Of a stretch of DNA of 64,000 nucleotides, positions 38,870 to 47,774 are shown piece by piece. Position 1 is the stretch's first letter. Each line of letters begins with the position of its first letter. Source of the DNA: Paucibacter sp. TC2R-5 (GTDB lineage: Bacteria > Pseudomonadota > Gammaproteobacteria > Burkholderiales > Burkholderiaceae_C); NCBI RefSeq assembly GCF_025717605.1, contig NZ_JAJIRQ010000006.1:130015-194014 (forward strand), read 5' to 3'. Below the pieces are notes generated by a model. It worked only from the letters and a program-made list of their open reading frames with translations. It did no database searches and had not been told where the DNA came from. A program made the translations under genes and the position numbers.

Positions 38870-39736
38870 ATGACAATTTCCCTGCGAAAGATGCTCCAAC
38901 AGGAGGATCTGAACTTCCTCTTGACCAACCGGATTCCGCGCATTGCCTTGACAAGGCTGATGGGCAAATTCAGTCAAATCCGCAATCCGCTGCTGGCCAG
39001 CGCTTCGATCGCGGTCTGGCGCTTGTTCACCGACCTGGACCTCAGCGACGCCAAAAAACAGAAGTTCGACAGCCTGCACGACTGCTTCACGCGCGAGTTG
39101 GTGGCGGGCGCACGCCGAGTTGACATGGCCGAGAACGTCTTGAGCAGCCCCTGCGACGCCATCGTCGGCGCTTGCGGCCCAGTCCAAGGGCGGCAGCTCT
39201 TTCAGGCCAAGGGCTTCCCCTATTCGATGCAGGACCTGTTCGGGCCGACCCAAGATACCTCCGCCTTCCAAGACGGCATGTTCGTCACGCTGCGCCTGAC
39301 CTCGGCGATGTACCACCGCTTTCACGCGCCGCAAGACTGCACGGTCGAGCATGTGACGCATATCGCCGGCGACACCTGGAACGTCAACCCGATTGCACTC
39401 AAGCGGGTCGAGCGCCTGTTCTGCCGCAATGAGCGCGCGGTGCTGAGATCGAAGCTGAAGACCGGCGAGCCGATCGCCATCGTGCCGGTGGCGGCGATCC
39501 TGGTGGCCAGCCTCCGACTGCATTTTCTCGACCTGCTGCTGCATGTCGACTACCGGGGCGCTAACGAACTACCTTGCCGGCATTCGTTCAAGAAGGGCGA
39601 AGAGATGGGTTGGTTCCAGCATGGCTCGACCATCATCGTGTTCGCTCCCAAGGGCTTCACCTTGAGCCCAGGGATAGCAAACGGCGCCAGAATTCAAATG
39701 GGGCAGGCTTTGATGCAATTGCCCCAGCCCAGCTGA
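38870..39736 (+). CDS. Phosphatidylserine decarboxylase homologue with HGST cleavage motif
   Basis: A 288-residue Psd-family protein. YHRFHAPQDCTVEHV, the NERAVL element and the C-terminal GEEMGWFQHGSTIIVF are family signatures. The last contains the self-cleavage Ser (about residue 253 from the ATG), which becomes the pyruvoyl cofactor; here the motif is HGST rather than the common LGST or FGST. The ATG at 38870 was chosen; GTG at 38864 is two codons upstream. Canonical psd genes often neighbour pssA or asd, not an aminotransferase, so this may be a paralogue. Confidence 0.82.
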   Translation: MTISLRKMLQQEDLNFLLTNRIPRIALTRLMGKFSQIRNPLLASASIAVWRLFTDLDLSDAKKQKFDSLHDCFTRELVAGARRVDMAENVLSSPCDAIVGACGPVQGRQLFQAKGFPYSMQDLFGPTQDTSAFQDGMFVTLRLTSAMYHRFHAPQDCTVEHVTHIAGDTWNVNPIALKRVERLFCRNERAVLRSKLKTGEPIAIVPVAAILVASLRLHFLDLLLHVDYRGANELPCRHSFKKGEEMGWFQHGSTIIVFAPKGFTLSPGIANGARIQMGQALMQLPQPS

Positions 39737-39737
39737 T

Positions 39738-40370
39738 TCAGCGCTGGAGCAATTGCCGCCTCAACAGCAGCGCGACCAAGCCCGCCCCCAACAAAGCCAG
39801 GCTACCGGGCTCCGGCACCGAGACGGGTGGCTTAGCGTCGCAGCCGGCCACGCAGTACAGGCTGCCGAGTTGCCCCTGCAACTCGGCGTCGGCCGACTCG
39901 TAGCGAAAGCTGCTGAAAGAGAAATTGGCCAGGGTCAGACCACCAAGTGGCAGGGCGTCATTGCCGAAGATGCTGGCCGACGCGTCGACCAGGCTGAGCG
40001 AGAACAGCTCGCTGCCACTGCCGTTCTGGGCCAAAGCACCCCATTGATCGCTGCCCTGCAAATCATTGCTGACCAGCATATTGAAGCCAAAGTCGAGCAA
40101 CACCGCCGGGCCGCCGTCGAAGCTGACGCTCATGCCCCAGGGCGCGCCAGCATGCGCATAGGCGGCGGTGCTGGCGTCGGCAATGGCGTCGGTGGCGGCG
40201 CTGTCGAAGCTGAAGCTGCCGCTGAATCGCCGCCAGCCGCGCTCGGCCGTGTCGCTGGCCACCACGCCGCTGAACTCATAGGTGATCGCTGAGGCTTTCG
40301 CTTGGCCCGAGACGGCCAGGCAGCTCAATATGAGTAGGCTTGGCAGCGAAGGCAGGTACTTGAAATTCAT
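39738..40370 (-). CDS. PEP-CTERM sorting-domain exported protein
   Basis: A 210-residue secreted protein starting at the ATG giving MNFKYLPSLPSLLIL; signal peptide ends near QAKASA. The C-terminus has SVPEPGSLALLGAGLVAL followed by LLRRQ, a PEP-CTERM signal. The middle is beta-rich with a Cys pair (LYCVAGCD) near residue 175. Longer in-frame readings run through non-conserved Pro/Arg-rich DNA and were rejected. It is the last gene of a minus-strand group of exported proteins. Confidence 0.8.
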   Translation of the reverse strand: MNFKYLPSLPSLLILSCLAVSGQAKASAITYEFSGVVASDTAERGWRRFSGSFSFDSAATDAIADASTAAYAHAGAPWGMSVSFDGGPAVLLDFGFNMLVSNDLQGSDQWGALAQNGSGSELFSLSLVDASASIFGNDALPLGGLTLANFSFSSFRYESADAELQGQLGSLYCVAGCDAKPPVSVPEPGSLALLGAGLVALLLRRQLLQR

Positions 40371-40435
40371 GGTGCGCTTTCGGTGTTGGTGTTGGGTTTG
40401 AATGAGCGGGCAGGCAGGCTGAAGCGGCTGCTGCA

Positions 40436-41077
40436 TCACTCGGCAGGAAACAGTCCCGGTGGATCGGGCTCGGCGGTGCGATGTGGCGGGCTTGCCACGG
40501 GTGGTGCGGCGCCTGCAGGCTCTGGCGCTAGGCGGCCCAATGGGTGACCCAATAGGTGGCCCAATATCCAGACGCGGCAATATTGGTTAAAGCAATGCGT
40601 CGCGTAGCTGGCCTGGCCTTGCAGCAGCAGTGCCCAGGCCTGCTGCGGGTCGCGGCCACGCCAGCGCAAGCTGAGCGGGCGTGCCTCGTTCAACAAGGCC
40701 AGCTCACCCAGCAACTCGGTGCCTGTCTGTGCGGCCAAGGCTCTGGCCAGCTCGGCCAGCCTTGCGGCCTGGACCTCGATCACCAGATCTTGCCCGTCCC
40801 ACCGGATGGATGGCCCGGTGGCGGCGGCTAGGCTTGACCCCGCCCCTGCCACTGTCGGCTCGGGCGCAGGCGCCACCACTGGCAATGCTTGTGGGGCAAT
40901 GCTTGGCACCGTCGGCCGGGCTGCTGCCGAGTTCAGGCACAGCCAGACGCAGATCAGCAGCAAGGAGACCCAGGCCCAAGCCTGCACCGGCATGCGCTTG
41001 TCGGCCGATTTGGCGGCTACCCGCCGCAACCCCTGGGGAGCCGGCAGGTTCAAGTCAAAGGTCTTGGCCATGCTCAT
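40436..41077 (-). CDS. Membrane-anchored protein with STN-like domain
   Basis: A 213-residue bitopic protein. A cytoplasmic N-terminus (about 1-30) is followed by a membrane helix (AWVSLLLICVWLCLNS), a Pro/Ala-rich linker, and about residues 90-180 resembling the secretin/TonB short N-terminal domain: IRWDGQDLVIEVQAARLAEL, LARALAAQTGTELLGE, LSLRWRGRDPQQAWALLL and a Cys pair in HCFNQYCRVW. The tail is Pro-rich. STN domains normally precede secretins or TonB receptors; here it stands alone. A GGAG ribosome site precedes the ATG; a second ATG two codons later is possible. Confidence 0.6.
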   Translation of the reverse strand: MSMAKTFDLNLPAPQGLRRVAAKSADKRMPVQAWAWVSLLLICVWLCLNSAAARPTVPSIAPQALPVVAPAPEPTVAGAGSSLAAATGPSIRWDGQDLVIEVQAARLAELARALAAQTGTELLGELALLNEARPLSLRWRGRDPQQAWALLLQGQASYATHCFNQYCRVWILGHLLGHPLGRLAPEPAGAAPPVASPPHRTAEPDPPGLFPAE

Positions 41078-41105
41078 GGGCTCCGCTTTGTTGCTGCGCC
41101 TGAGT

Positions 41106-41900
41106 TCAGAACTGCATGCCGCCATCCATATTGCCGCCCATCGACAGCCCGCCGATGCGGTTCGTGCCGTTGAGCTGCACGTTCACCCCGCGCAACACGC
41201 CATTTCTCACCCCGGCAAATCGGTTCCCGTAGGCAAAACTGTCCAGCAAAGAAACGACCTGCGAGTTCAAATCAAAGCCGTCCCCACCGTTGTTATTGGC
41301 TTGGCTGCGCTCAATAAGGCCGTTGGAGACCCTCATGCCGTTTTCGCCATTGAGCGTCGCAATAAGCCCACTGGCGCGCAGGTGCGGGCCTTTGGATGCG
41401 TTAGAAGCCAGCCCATATCTCAGGTTGCGGGTCAGCAGCAGGTCTGCCAGTACGACACCCCCCTGGGTGCCGTTTCCAAGGTAAACCAAGTCAATACCAA
41501 ACTCGAAGCCGGAGACCGTGCCATTGCGAATGGTCACGGCGTCAGCCACCACGCGGACCCCGATCGGGCTGCCCACAGTGCCGGTGCAAGTGACCACCTT
41601 GGTGCTGTCATTGCGGATGCAATCGCCCGTGCCCATGATGCCGAAGCCGTTCAAATCCAGCGTCACGTTTTTGCCGGTGATCTCAATGCCATTCAAGCCC
41701 GCCGGCACCTGCAAATTGCTCTTCAGCACATAGTGGCCGGGTTGGCTCAGGGTGATGGGGTAGCCCGGTGCATCGCCCGGCAGCGAGTTGCCGGCCAAAG
41801 CCTTGTTGTGGTCGAGCGTGGCTTGGGCCATCGCGCTGCCGCCAGCGGCCAGCAAAGTGGCGGTGATCATCAGGGTCTTCAAAGTGTTGAGGTTTTTCAT
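41106..41900 (-). CDS. Secreted right-handed parallel beta-helix protein
   Basis: A 264-residue exported protein. The ATG has a GGAGAA ribosome site eight bases upstream, and the signal peptide ends near SAMAQA. The body shows beta-helix rungs: GIEITGKNVTLDLNGFGIMG, GVRVVADAVTIRNGTVSGFE, GLIERSQANNNGGDGFDL. Similar folds bind or cleave polysaccharide, but no lyase catalytic motif is evident. It sits between two other exported-protein genes and 28 bases from the STN-like gene. A 43-bp sequence in its leader is repeated in front of the large PEP-CTERM gene. Confidence 0.7.
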   Translation of the reverse strand: MKNLNTLKTLMITATLLAAGGSAMAQATLDHNKALAGNSLPGDAPGYPITLSQPGHYVLKSNLQVPAGLNGIEITGKNVTLDLNGFGIMGTGDCIRNDSTKVVTCTGTVGSPIGVRVVADAVTIRNGTVSGFEFGIDLVYLGNGTQGGVVLADLLLTRNLRYGLASNASKGPHLRASGLIATLNGENGMRVSNGLIERSQANNNGGDGFDLNSQVVSLLDSFAYGNRFAGVRNGVLRGVNVQLNGTNRIGGLSMGGNMDGGMQF

Positions 41901-41925
41901 GGTCAAGGTTCTCCGTCAGGTTGTT

Positions 41926-41968
41926 TACAAAGGTGAAGGGGTCAGGGATTGAGTCTGCCGTCGGGGTC
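41926..41968 (-). repeat. Leader repeat, copy 1
   Basis: About 43 bases that match 44804-44846 with only a few differences. This copy lies upstream of the beta-helix gene. On the minus strand it reads DPDGRLNP then a stop, a relic of the GPDGRLKP C-terminus of the small protein encoded at 44821-45033, which suggests an ancestral duplication. Confidence 0.7.
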
Positions 41969-41976
41969 AATTCGGC

Positions 41977-44775
41977 TCATTGCATCCGGCGGCGGCAATG
42001 CACGCCGATCAGCGCGAGGCCCGCGAGCAAAAGCGCATAGCTCGCCGGCTCGGGGACGGGTGCCATGGCCGTCAGCACGCCGCCGTCTTGCAATGCGAAG
42101 GTCTGGCCGCCCAGGTAGGCGTTGTCGCCCAGGCTGGCGTCGTAATAGATATTGAAGCCGTTGCCGGTGATATTGCTGACCGCATTGCCGGTCAGCGCCA
42201 CACCCGTGACGCGGCCCACATAAAGCGCAGCCCCGCTGCTCGCATTGCCATCGGCCAAGGCCAGATTCGCGCCGCCGGCAAGTGCCAACTCACCCCAGCT
42301 GAAATTGTTCTGGGCCCCTGCTGCGCTGAAGCCCAATTCCTCGCCGGCCAGCAGCATGGTCTTGCTGCCCGGGCCAGCAAACACCAGGCTGGCCGCGCCG
42401 GTCTGCCACTGCGAGGCCTGTGCGCTGTGGTTGATGAAGTTGCCGCTGAAGATGAAGCTGTCGCCGGCCTCTCCAACCAGGAAACCTTGCTCATTGACGA
42501 TCAGGTCGGTGAAGTGGTTCTCGGACGGATCGCTGATATAGGCGCCGTTGTTGGTGAGCGTGCCCTCAAAGACGACCTTGCCTTTGATCGTGCGAATGGT
42601 GCCGTTGTTCACCAAGTCACCGGTGATCAAGGTTTGGTTGTTGCGCACCAGGAAGTCTGCGCCCGCTTCATTGCTGACGTTGCCGACGATATTGGTCGGG
42701 CCATAAAAGTCCACATTGCCGAGATTGCGAAGGTCGCCGCTGAGCGTGCCGAAGCCGGTGACCGTGCCGCCGGCAAAGTTGCTGAGCTTCGGTGTCGCCA
42801 GCGTGCCTCCTTGCAGCTTGACGACCTTGCCGGACTGGTTGCCGAGGTTGGCATCAAAGACGACCGCTCCGGCGGAGTTCACGTCGATATTGCCGTTGTT
42901 GCTGACGCTGGCGGCGTTGACGAACAGGTTGCTGCCGACGCCGTTGCGCAGCTTGCCGCTGTTGACGAAACTGGCGCTGGCCAGGGTCAGGTCACCACCC
43001 TTGGATTGCAGGGTGCCGGCGTTATTGACGGTGGCCAGGATGCTACCCTGGCCCGAGATGGTGCCAACGCCATGGTTGTACAGCGTGCCGCTGCCGATGA
43101 TGCTGTGGTCTGCCACCAGGCTGCGCGTGACCGTCATCGTGCCGGCGTTGGTGAAGGTAGCGTCGAGCTGCGTGAGCGAGCTGCTGCCGAGCTTGATATT
43201 GGCCGAGGTGCTGCCGTCCTTGCTGACCAAGAGCTTGCCGTTTTGGTTGATCACGCCGCCGGTCATGCTGCCGCCGTCGAAGATCAGTTGGCCCTTGGCA
43301 TTGATGTTCAGGCTGGCCGTGTTCAACAAGCCGCCGCTGAGGGTGTAAGTGCCGGCCGCCGCGCCGCCGAGTTGCGTTGTGCCGGACACCACAAAGCTGC
43401 CGCCTGTTTGGGCAAAGCTGCCCTTGCCGGCCGCGCCAATGCTGGCATTGGTCGCACTCAGCACACCCCCGGACAAATTGACGCGGCCATCGCCGCCATC
43501 TGCCTGGCCGACGATGAGCGCCGTCGTCTGGTGGGAGCCCGCGCTTTGCTCGAAAGTGCCTATGGTCTTGTCGCCGACGATGGTGCGGTTGCTGCTGAGG
43601 CTGCCCCCTTGAAGCTTGTAGAAGCCGTTGGCGATGCCGGAGAGCGCGAGGTCGCCGGTGATGGTGTGGGTGCCGCCCGACTGATTGAAGCTGGCCCCGG
43701 CGCCCGTGTTCGAGCCCACGCCGACGGCAGCGCTGTTGAGGACGCCGGTGCCGGACAAGTAGTACGCAGCGCTGGGTCCGAACACCGACAGCGTGTTGGT
43801 GACCGTGACGCTGCCGGCACCGTGCAGGAAGCTGCCAGCATCCGAGATTAGCAACTTGTCCCCCGCGAAGCTGCTGCTGCCGGCAATCTTGTAGGTGCCG
43901 CCGCCATTGATCATGGTCTGGCTGCCACCCGACACGGTGCCTCCATTCTGATTGAAGAGGCCATCAGATGACACAGTGATACCGCTGCCAGTCACCACCT
44001 TGCCGGTGCCCGAAAGCAGATATTGCGAGCCGGCGCCCACACCAATGCCGTACTGATTGGTGTGGATGCCGCTGCTTTGGGCGAACTGGCCCTTGTAGGT
44101 GTCGCTGCCTTGCAAAAACCCGAGCGAGAGGAAGTTGGTATTGAGCGTGCTGCTGCCGGACATCGAGTAGCTTGCAAGGACATCGCTGCTCAGAAATATA
44201 TTGTTCGCGTTATTGACGCCGCCGGTTTGCGTGAAACTCATGCTGCCGAGGTTGCGCATGTCCAGCAGCTCGGTATTGAGCGTTCCGCCTGCCAGGGTGT
44301 ACTGGCTTTTGGCATTCACGTTGGCGGTGTTGCCTATCATCCTCAGGCGGGTTGCGGTAGTGACCACGCCAGCTGACTGCGTGATGCTCGCACTGCCCGC
44401 AGCGGTGGCCACGAGGTCGACATAGTCGCTGCTGAAGTTCGAGGCCGCGCTGTTGATATTGAGCGTCATGTTCCCGCTGGAGGAGGCCTTGATCTCGGTG
44501 AAGCCGTAGACCTTGCCGGGATTGAAGCCGAAGGTGACCGTGCGGGCAGCCGACGTGGCGTTGTCGAGGTAGGCAGAGTCACCGGTGTCCGGCGCCGTCG
44601 TGACGACGCCTGCCTTGGTCTTCCAGCAATTGGCGGTGTTCCAGGCCACGGTGTTGGCGCAAGCCCAATATTTTTCAGCCGCCTGCGCGGCCGGTGCGGC
44701 TAAGCCCAGCAGGGCGGCACTGGCCACCAGGGCCAGCGGGTGGAGCTTGAAAGGAGCGGCAATGCGGTTCGACAT
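41977..44775 (-). CDS. Large PEP-CTERM protein with autotransporter-like beta repeats
   Basis: A 932-residue secreted protein. The ATG giving MSNRIAAPFKLHP has AAGGA just upstream; an in-frame TTG 11 codons earlier lacks support. Signal peptide ends near AAQAAE. Most of the protein is made of short degenerate repeats rich in Gly, Ser, Asn and Thr (patterns such as FTQTGGVNNANNIFL, FNQSGGTHTITGDLAL, FEQSAGSHQTTALIV), typical of a long beta-solenoid as in adhesins. The C-terminus ends VPEPASYALLLAGLAL and RRR, a PEP-CTERM signal. It is probably a surface or matrix protein. Confidence 0.82.
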   Translation of the reverse strand: MSNRIAAPFKLHPLALVASAALLGLAAPAAQAAEKYWACANTVAWNTANCWKTKAGVVTTAPDTGDSAYLDNATSAARTVTFGFNPGKVYGFTEIKASSSGNMTLNINSAASNFSSDYVDLVATAAGSASITQSAGVVTTATRLRMIGNTANVNAKSQYTLAGGTLNTELLDMRNLGSMSFTQTGGVNNANNIFLSSDVLASYSMSGSSTLNTNFLSLGFLQGSDTYKGQFAQSSGIHTNQYGIGVGAGSQYLLSGTGKVVTGSGITVSSDGLFNQNGGTVSGGSQTMINGGGTYKIAGSSSFAGDKLLISDAGSFLHGAGSVTVTNTLSVFGPSAAYYLSGTGVLNSAAVGVGSNTGAGASFNQSGGTHTITGDLALSGIANGFYKLQGGSLSSNRTIVGDKTIGTFEQSAGSHQTTALIVGQADGGDGRVNLSGGVLSATNASIGAAGKGSFAQTGGSFVVSGTTQLGGAAAGTYTLSGGLLNTASLNINAKGQLIFDGGSMTGGVINQNGKLLVSKDGSTSANIKLGSSSLTQLDATFTNAGTMTVTRSLVADHSIIGSGTLYNHGVGTISGQGSILATVNNAGTLQSKGGDLTLASASFVNSGKLRNGVGSNLFVNAASVSNNGNIDVNSAGAVVFDANLGNQSGKVVKLQGGTLATPKLSNFAGGTVTGFGTLSGDLRNLGNVDFYGPTNIVGNVSNEAGADFLVRNNQTLITGDLVNNGTIRTIKGKVVFEGTLTNNGAYISDPSENHFTDLIVNEQGFLVGEAGDSFIFSGNFINHSAQASQWQTGAASLVFAGPGSKTMLLAGEELGFSAAGAQNNFSWGELALAGGANLALADGNASSGAALYVGRVTGVALTGNAVSNITGNGFNIYYDASLGDNAYLGGQTFALQDGGVLTAMAPVPEPASYALLLAGLALIGVHCRRRMQ

Positions 44776-44803
44776 GATGAATTCCTTGAAGTGGAGATAG
44801 GGG

Positions 44804-44846
44804 TACAAAGAGTGATGGGGTCAGGGCTTGAGCCTGCCGTCGGGGC
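44804..44846 (-). repeat. Leader repeat, copy 2
   Basis: Matches 41926-41968 over about 43 bases. This copy overlaps the last nine codons of the small gene and the leader of the large PEP-CTERM gene. Confidence 0.7.
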
Positions 44847-45033
44847 CGGTCTGCCGCAGCAGCGCCATCAACTGGCGCGCCGAGCCAAACTCGAACTGCC
44901 GCCCGCTGACCACATGCTCCAAGCGGCCGGTCAATTCACCGGCGGTCGTGCTTTCAGCCAGCTTCAGGACAAACACCTTTTCAATAGGCAGTGGTCCGTG
45001 TTCGGGCTTGTTGTTGTGGGTGGTGGAAGGCAT
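44821..45033 (-). CDS. Small protein with GRLEHV-SG motif
   Basis: A 70-residue protein, first gene of the exported-protein group and divergent from the winged-helix regulator. VFVLKLAESTTAGELTGRLE, HVVSGRQFEFGSARQLMALL resembles a small conserved family with the pattern FVVxL...GRVEHVxSG...F.S..ELL that is often found beside surface proteins; this is recalled, not searched. No signal peptide is seen, so it is probably cytoplasmic. Its 3' end doubles as the leader repeat. Function unknown. Confidence 0.65.
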   Translation of the reverse strand: MPSTTHNNKPEHGPLPIEKVFVLKLAESTTAGELTGRLEHVVSGRQFEFGSARQLMALLRQTGPDGRLKP

Positions 45034-45149
45034 GGATCACAGTGTCTGCAGCCCTGCCACCCAAGTCCTCAACTGCGGGTTAGCGTTTGGTTAGCGTTGC
45101 GTGTTAATAGGGGGGCAGGTCGAACAATTCGCCTGCTAAAGTGCCCCGC

Positions 45150-47741
45150 ATGCATGCCCAAGAGCCCTCACCACAGCGCCTGAACTTCGGGCCATTTGAG
45201 ATCGACTTGCACGCGCAACGCCTGTTGCGAGAGCAGCAGCCGGTGGCGCTGAGGCCCCGCTACTTCGATGTGCTGGTGTTTTTGGCCAAGAGCGGCGGAA
45301 AGTTGGTCACCAAGGACGAATTGCTGGACGCCGTTTGGGGCCATCGCCATGTCAGCGATTCGGTGCTCAAGGTCGCCATCAATGCTTTGCGAGTGGCGCT
45401 GGACGAAGATGCCAAGGCGCCGCGCCATCTGGAAACCGTGTCGCGCCGGGGCTACCGTCTGATGGGGGTCAACGATGCGCGGCCCACGGCGGGCGGGCAG
45501 GCAGCAAAGGTGGCTGCCCCGGCACCGGCCAGCAATCCAAGCCCCAGCCTCGGCAATCTGCCCGCGCCCCAAGCCGGGCTGATCGGCCGCGACGCCGAAC
45601 TGACTCAGTTGCAGGATATGTTCGCTAGCCAGCGCTTGATCACCCTGCACGGGCCTGCCGGCGTGGGCAAGACCCGCCTGGCCCTGAGTGCCGCCCAACA
45701 TGCCGCGCCGGCCGACGGCGTCTGGCTGATTCGGCTTGACGCGCTGGCCGACGCCGAGCCCCTGCTGGCCACGGTGGCGCGCACCCTGAACCTGGGTGCC
45801 AGCACCCAAACCAGCGCCGATACCCTGGCGCGCGCGCTGGCGCCGCTGTCCATGCGCCTGCTGCTGGACAACGCCGAACACCTGGTTCAAGCGGTGGCCG
45901 AATTGGCCACGGCCCTGCTGAACCATGCGCCGCGCCTGCAGTTGCTGGTGACCAGCCAATTGCCGCTGCGCGTCAGCGGCGAAACCGTTGTGGCCGTGGC
46001 GCCCTTGGCCGTTCCAAGCGATGCCAGCGAAGGCCTGGACAACAGCGACGCCGCGGCCGTACAGCTGCTGCGCCAACGCGCCCAGCAGCATGACGCCGCC
46101 CTGCCCTGGACGCCGGCCGCCGCCGCCTCGGCGGGCGCGATTGCCCGCATGCTCGACGGCCTGCCCTTGGCCTTGGAGTTGGCCGCCGCGCGCGTGCCGC
46201 TCTTGGGTTGGGCCGGCGTACATGCCCGGCTCGATGAGCGCTTTGCCCTGCTGACCCGAGGCGAGCGCGGCGCGCCCGAGCGCCACCGCACGCTGCGCGC
46301 TGCGCTGGCTTGGTCCTGCGCCTTGCTGCAGCCCACCGAGTTGCGGCTGCTGCAGCGTCTATCGGTGATTGCCGGCAGCTTTAGCCTGGAAGCTGCCGCA
46401 GCCGTGTTATGCACCCCCGTCGATACCGAACTGCTGGACGCGCTCGACGGCCTGCGCGAGCACGCGCTGCTCAGCAGCAGTGAGAGCGGCAATGCGCCCC
46501 GCTGGCGGCTCTATGACAGCGTGCGCAGCTATGCCGCCGAAGGTCTGCAGGCCAGCGGTGAAGAGACCGAGGCGATGAGCGCTATGAGCGGCTTGGTCGA
46601 CCATTTGATCGCCTTGTTTGAGCAGGCCGATTTGGACCTGTTTGAAATCTTCCTGCGCCCCTGGTTGGCGCAACTGAAGCTTGAGGACGACAGCTTGCGC
46701 GCCGCGCTGCAAGCCGCCTTGCAGCAGCCCGCCCTGCAGTTGCAGGGCGTCGCGCTGTTTTCGGCCAGTGCCAACTACCGCGCCAGAGCCGGTCATAAGC
46801 GCGAACTGCAGCAAGACCACGCGCTGGTGTCCGCCTTGCCCCGTGATCACTGGCCGGCGCGGCTGCAAGCCCGTTTTGATTTGGCGCAAAGCCATCTCGG
46901 CGTGATGGCCCAAGTGATCTCGCCGGCCTTGGCCCTTGATAGCGCGCGCCGTGCCCAGCAAGCCTTTCGAGAGCTCGGTGAAGTACCCGCGCTTTACGTC
47001 GCGCTTGACCGCGAAACCGGCTGCTTGATGCGCCAGCAAGCACCGCTGGAGCAACGCGTGGATGCCATAGCCCGCATGCGGGCACTTGAGCCCGAAACCT
47101 GGGGGCCAAGGCAGCGCCGCTTTCGCGCCTGGCACGACTTGATGCTGCTGCGGGATATGGGCAATGACAGCCTCTATGAAGACCGCATCACCAGCTACCT
47201 GGCCAGCTCACGCGCCCAGGGGGATGACTATGGGGCCTGGAACTCCGCGCAACTATTGGCCCAACTCAAGAGCAGCCAAGGTGATCTGGCGGCCGCCACC
47301 CAACTGCTCGACTTGGCTGTGACCGAAATGCGCAGCACCGGCCAGTTGCTACAGAACAAACCGGTGCTGGCCCAATGGGCTTTTTTGCGCATCGCTCAAG
47401 ACGCCGAGCCCGCTACCGTGCAATTGCTGCGCGAGGCCGTGGCGGCGCTGCAAGCCGAGGCGATGCTCTGGTGGATGGCCGACGCGCTGGCCTGGCTGCC
47501 CGCCCATCAAGGCCGCTGGCACGATGCGCTGCGCGTGCAAACCTGGGCCGACGGCCTGGTGGCGCAGCGCGGCGACAAACGCGGCCCGATGTTCAAGGCC
47601 TTGCGAGAGCGTTTGCAAGAGAAGTTCCAGGCTCACGCAGCGGGCCTGCTGGGCGCGGCGTTACAAGAAGCGTCCGGGCTTGATGAAACTGCCGCCATGG
47701 CGCTGTGCTTTGGCCCGACGGAATTGAGCGTTAGCCAGTAG
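45150..47741 (+). CDS. Winged-helix/STAND ATPase transcriptional regulator
   Basis: An 863-residue regulator. Residues about 8-105 are an OmpR/CadC-type winged helix (RYFDVLVFLAKSGGKLVTKD, LKVAINALRVALDED, SRRGYRLM). A STAND/NB-ARC-like ATPase follows: P-loop HGPAGVGKTRLALS at about 168, Walker B MRLLLDNAEHLV at about 235, ARMLDGLPLALELAAARV at about 335. The remaining half is helical and TPR-like. Such proteins activate transcription after sensing a ligand. It is divergent from the exported-protein group with 116 bases between, so that group is its likely target. GTG at 45141 is an alternative start. Confidence 0.82.
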   Translation: MHAQEPSPQRLNFGPFEIDLHAQRLLREQQPVALRPRYFDVLVFLAKSGGKLVTKDELLDAVWGHRHVSDSVLKVAINALRVALDEDAKAPRHLETVSRRGYRLMGVNDARPTAGGQAAKVAAPAPASNPSPSLGNLPAPQAGLIGRDAELTQLQDMFASQRLITLHGPAGVGKTRLALSAAQHAAPADGVWLIRLDALADAEPLLATVARTLNLGASTQTSADTLARALAPLSMRLLLDNAEHLVQAVAELATALLNHAPRLQLLVTSQLPLRVSGETVVAVAPLAVPSDASEGLDNSDAAAVQLLRQRAQQHDAALPWTPAAAASAGAIARMLDGLPLALELAAARVPLLGWAGVHARLDERFALLTRGERGAPERHRTLRAALAWSCALLQPTELRLLQRLSVIAGSFSLEAAAAVLCTPVDTELLDALDGLREHALLSSSESGNAPRWRLYDSVRSYAAEGLQASGEETEAMSAMSGLVDHLIALFEQADLDLFEIFLRPWLAQLKLEDDSLRAALQAALQQPALQLQGVALFSASANYRARAGHKRELQQDHALVSALPRDHWPARLQARFDLAQSHLGVMAQVISPALALDSARRAQQAFRELGEVPALYVALDRETGCLMRQQAPLEQRVDAIARMRALEPETWGPRQRRFRAWHDLMLLRDMGNDSLYEDRITSYLASSRAQGDDYGAWNSAQLLAQLKSSQGDLAAATQLLDLAVTEMRSTGQLLQNKPVLAQWAFLRIAQDAEPATVQLLREAVAALQAEAMLWWMADALAWLPAHQGRWHDALRVQTWADGLVAQRGDKRGPMFKALRERLQEKFQAHAAGLLGAALQEASGLDETAAMALCFGPTELSVSQ

Positions 47742-47774
47742 GCCCGAGCGGCCACGGCCGACTTGAGGGATTTC

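Noticed and set aside
41980-43851. 623-residue plus-strand frame
   Set aside because: It is antisense to the large PEP-CTERM gene, has no signal or family motif, and reflects the GC-rich repeat composition of the other strand.
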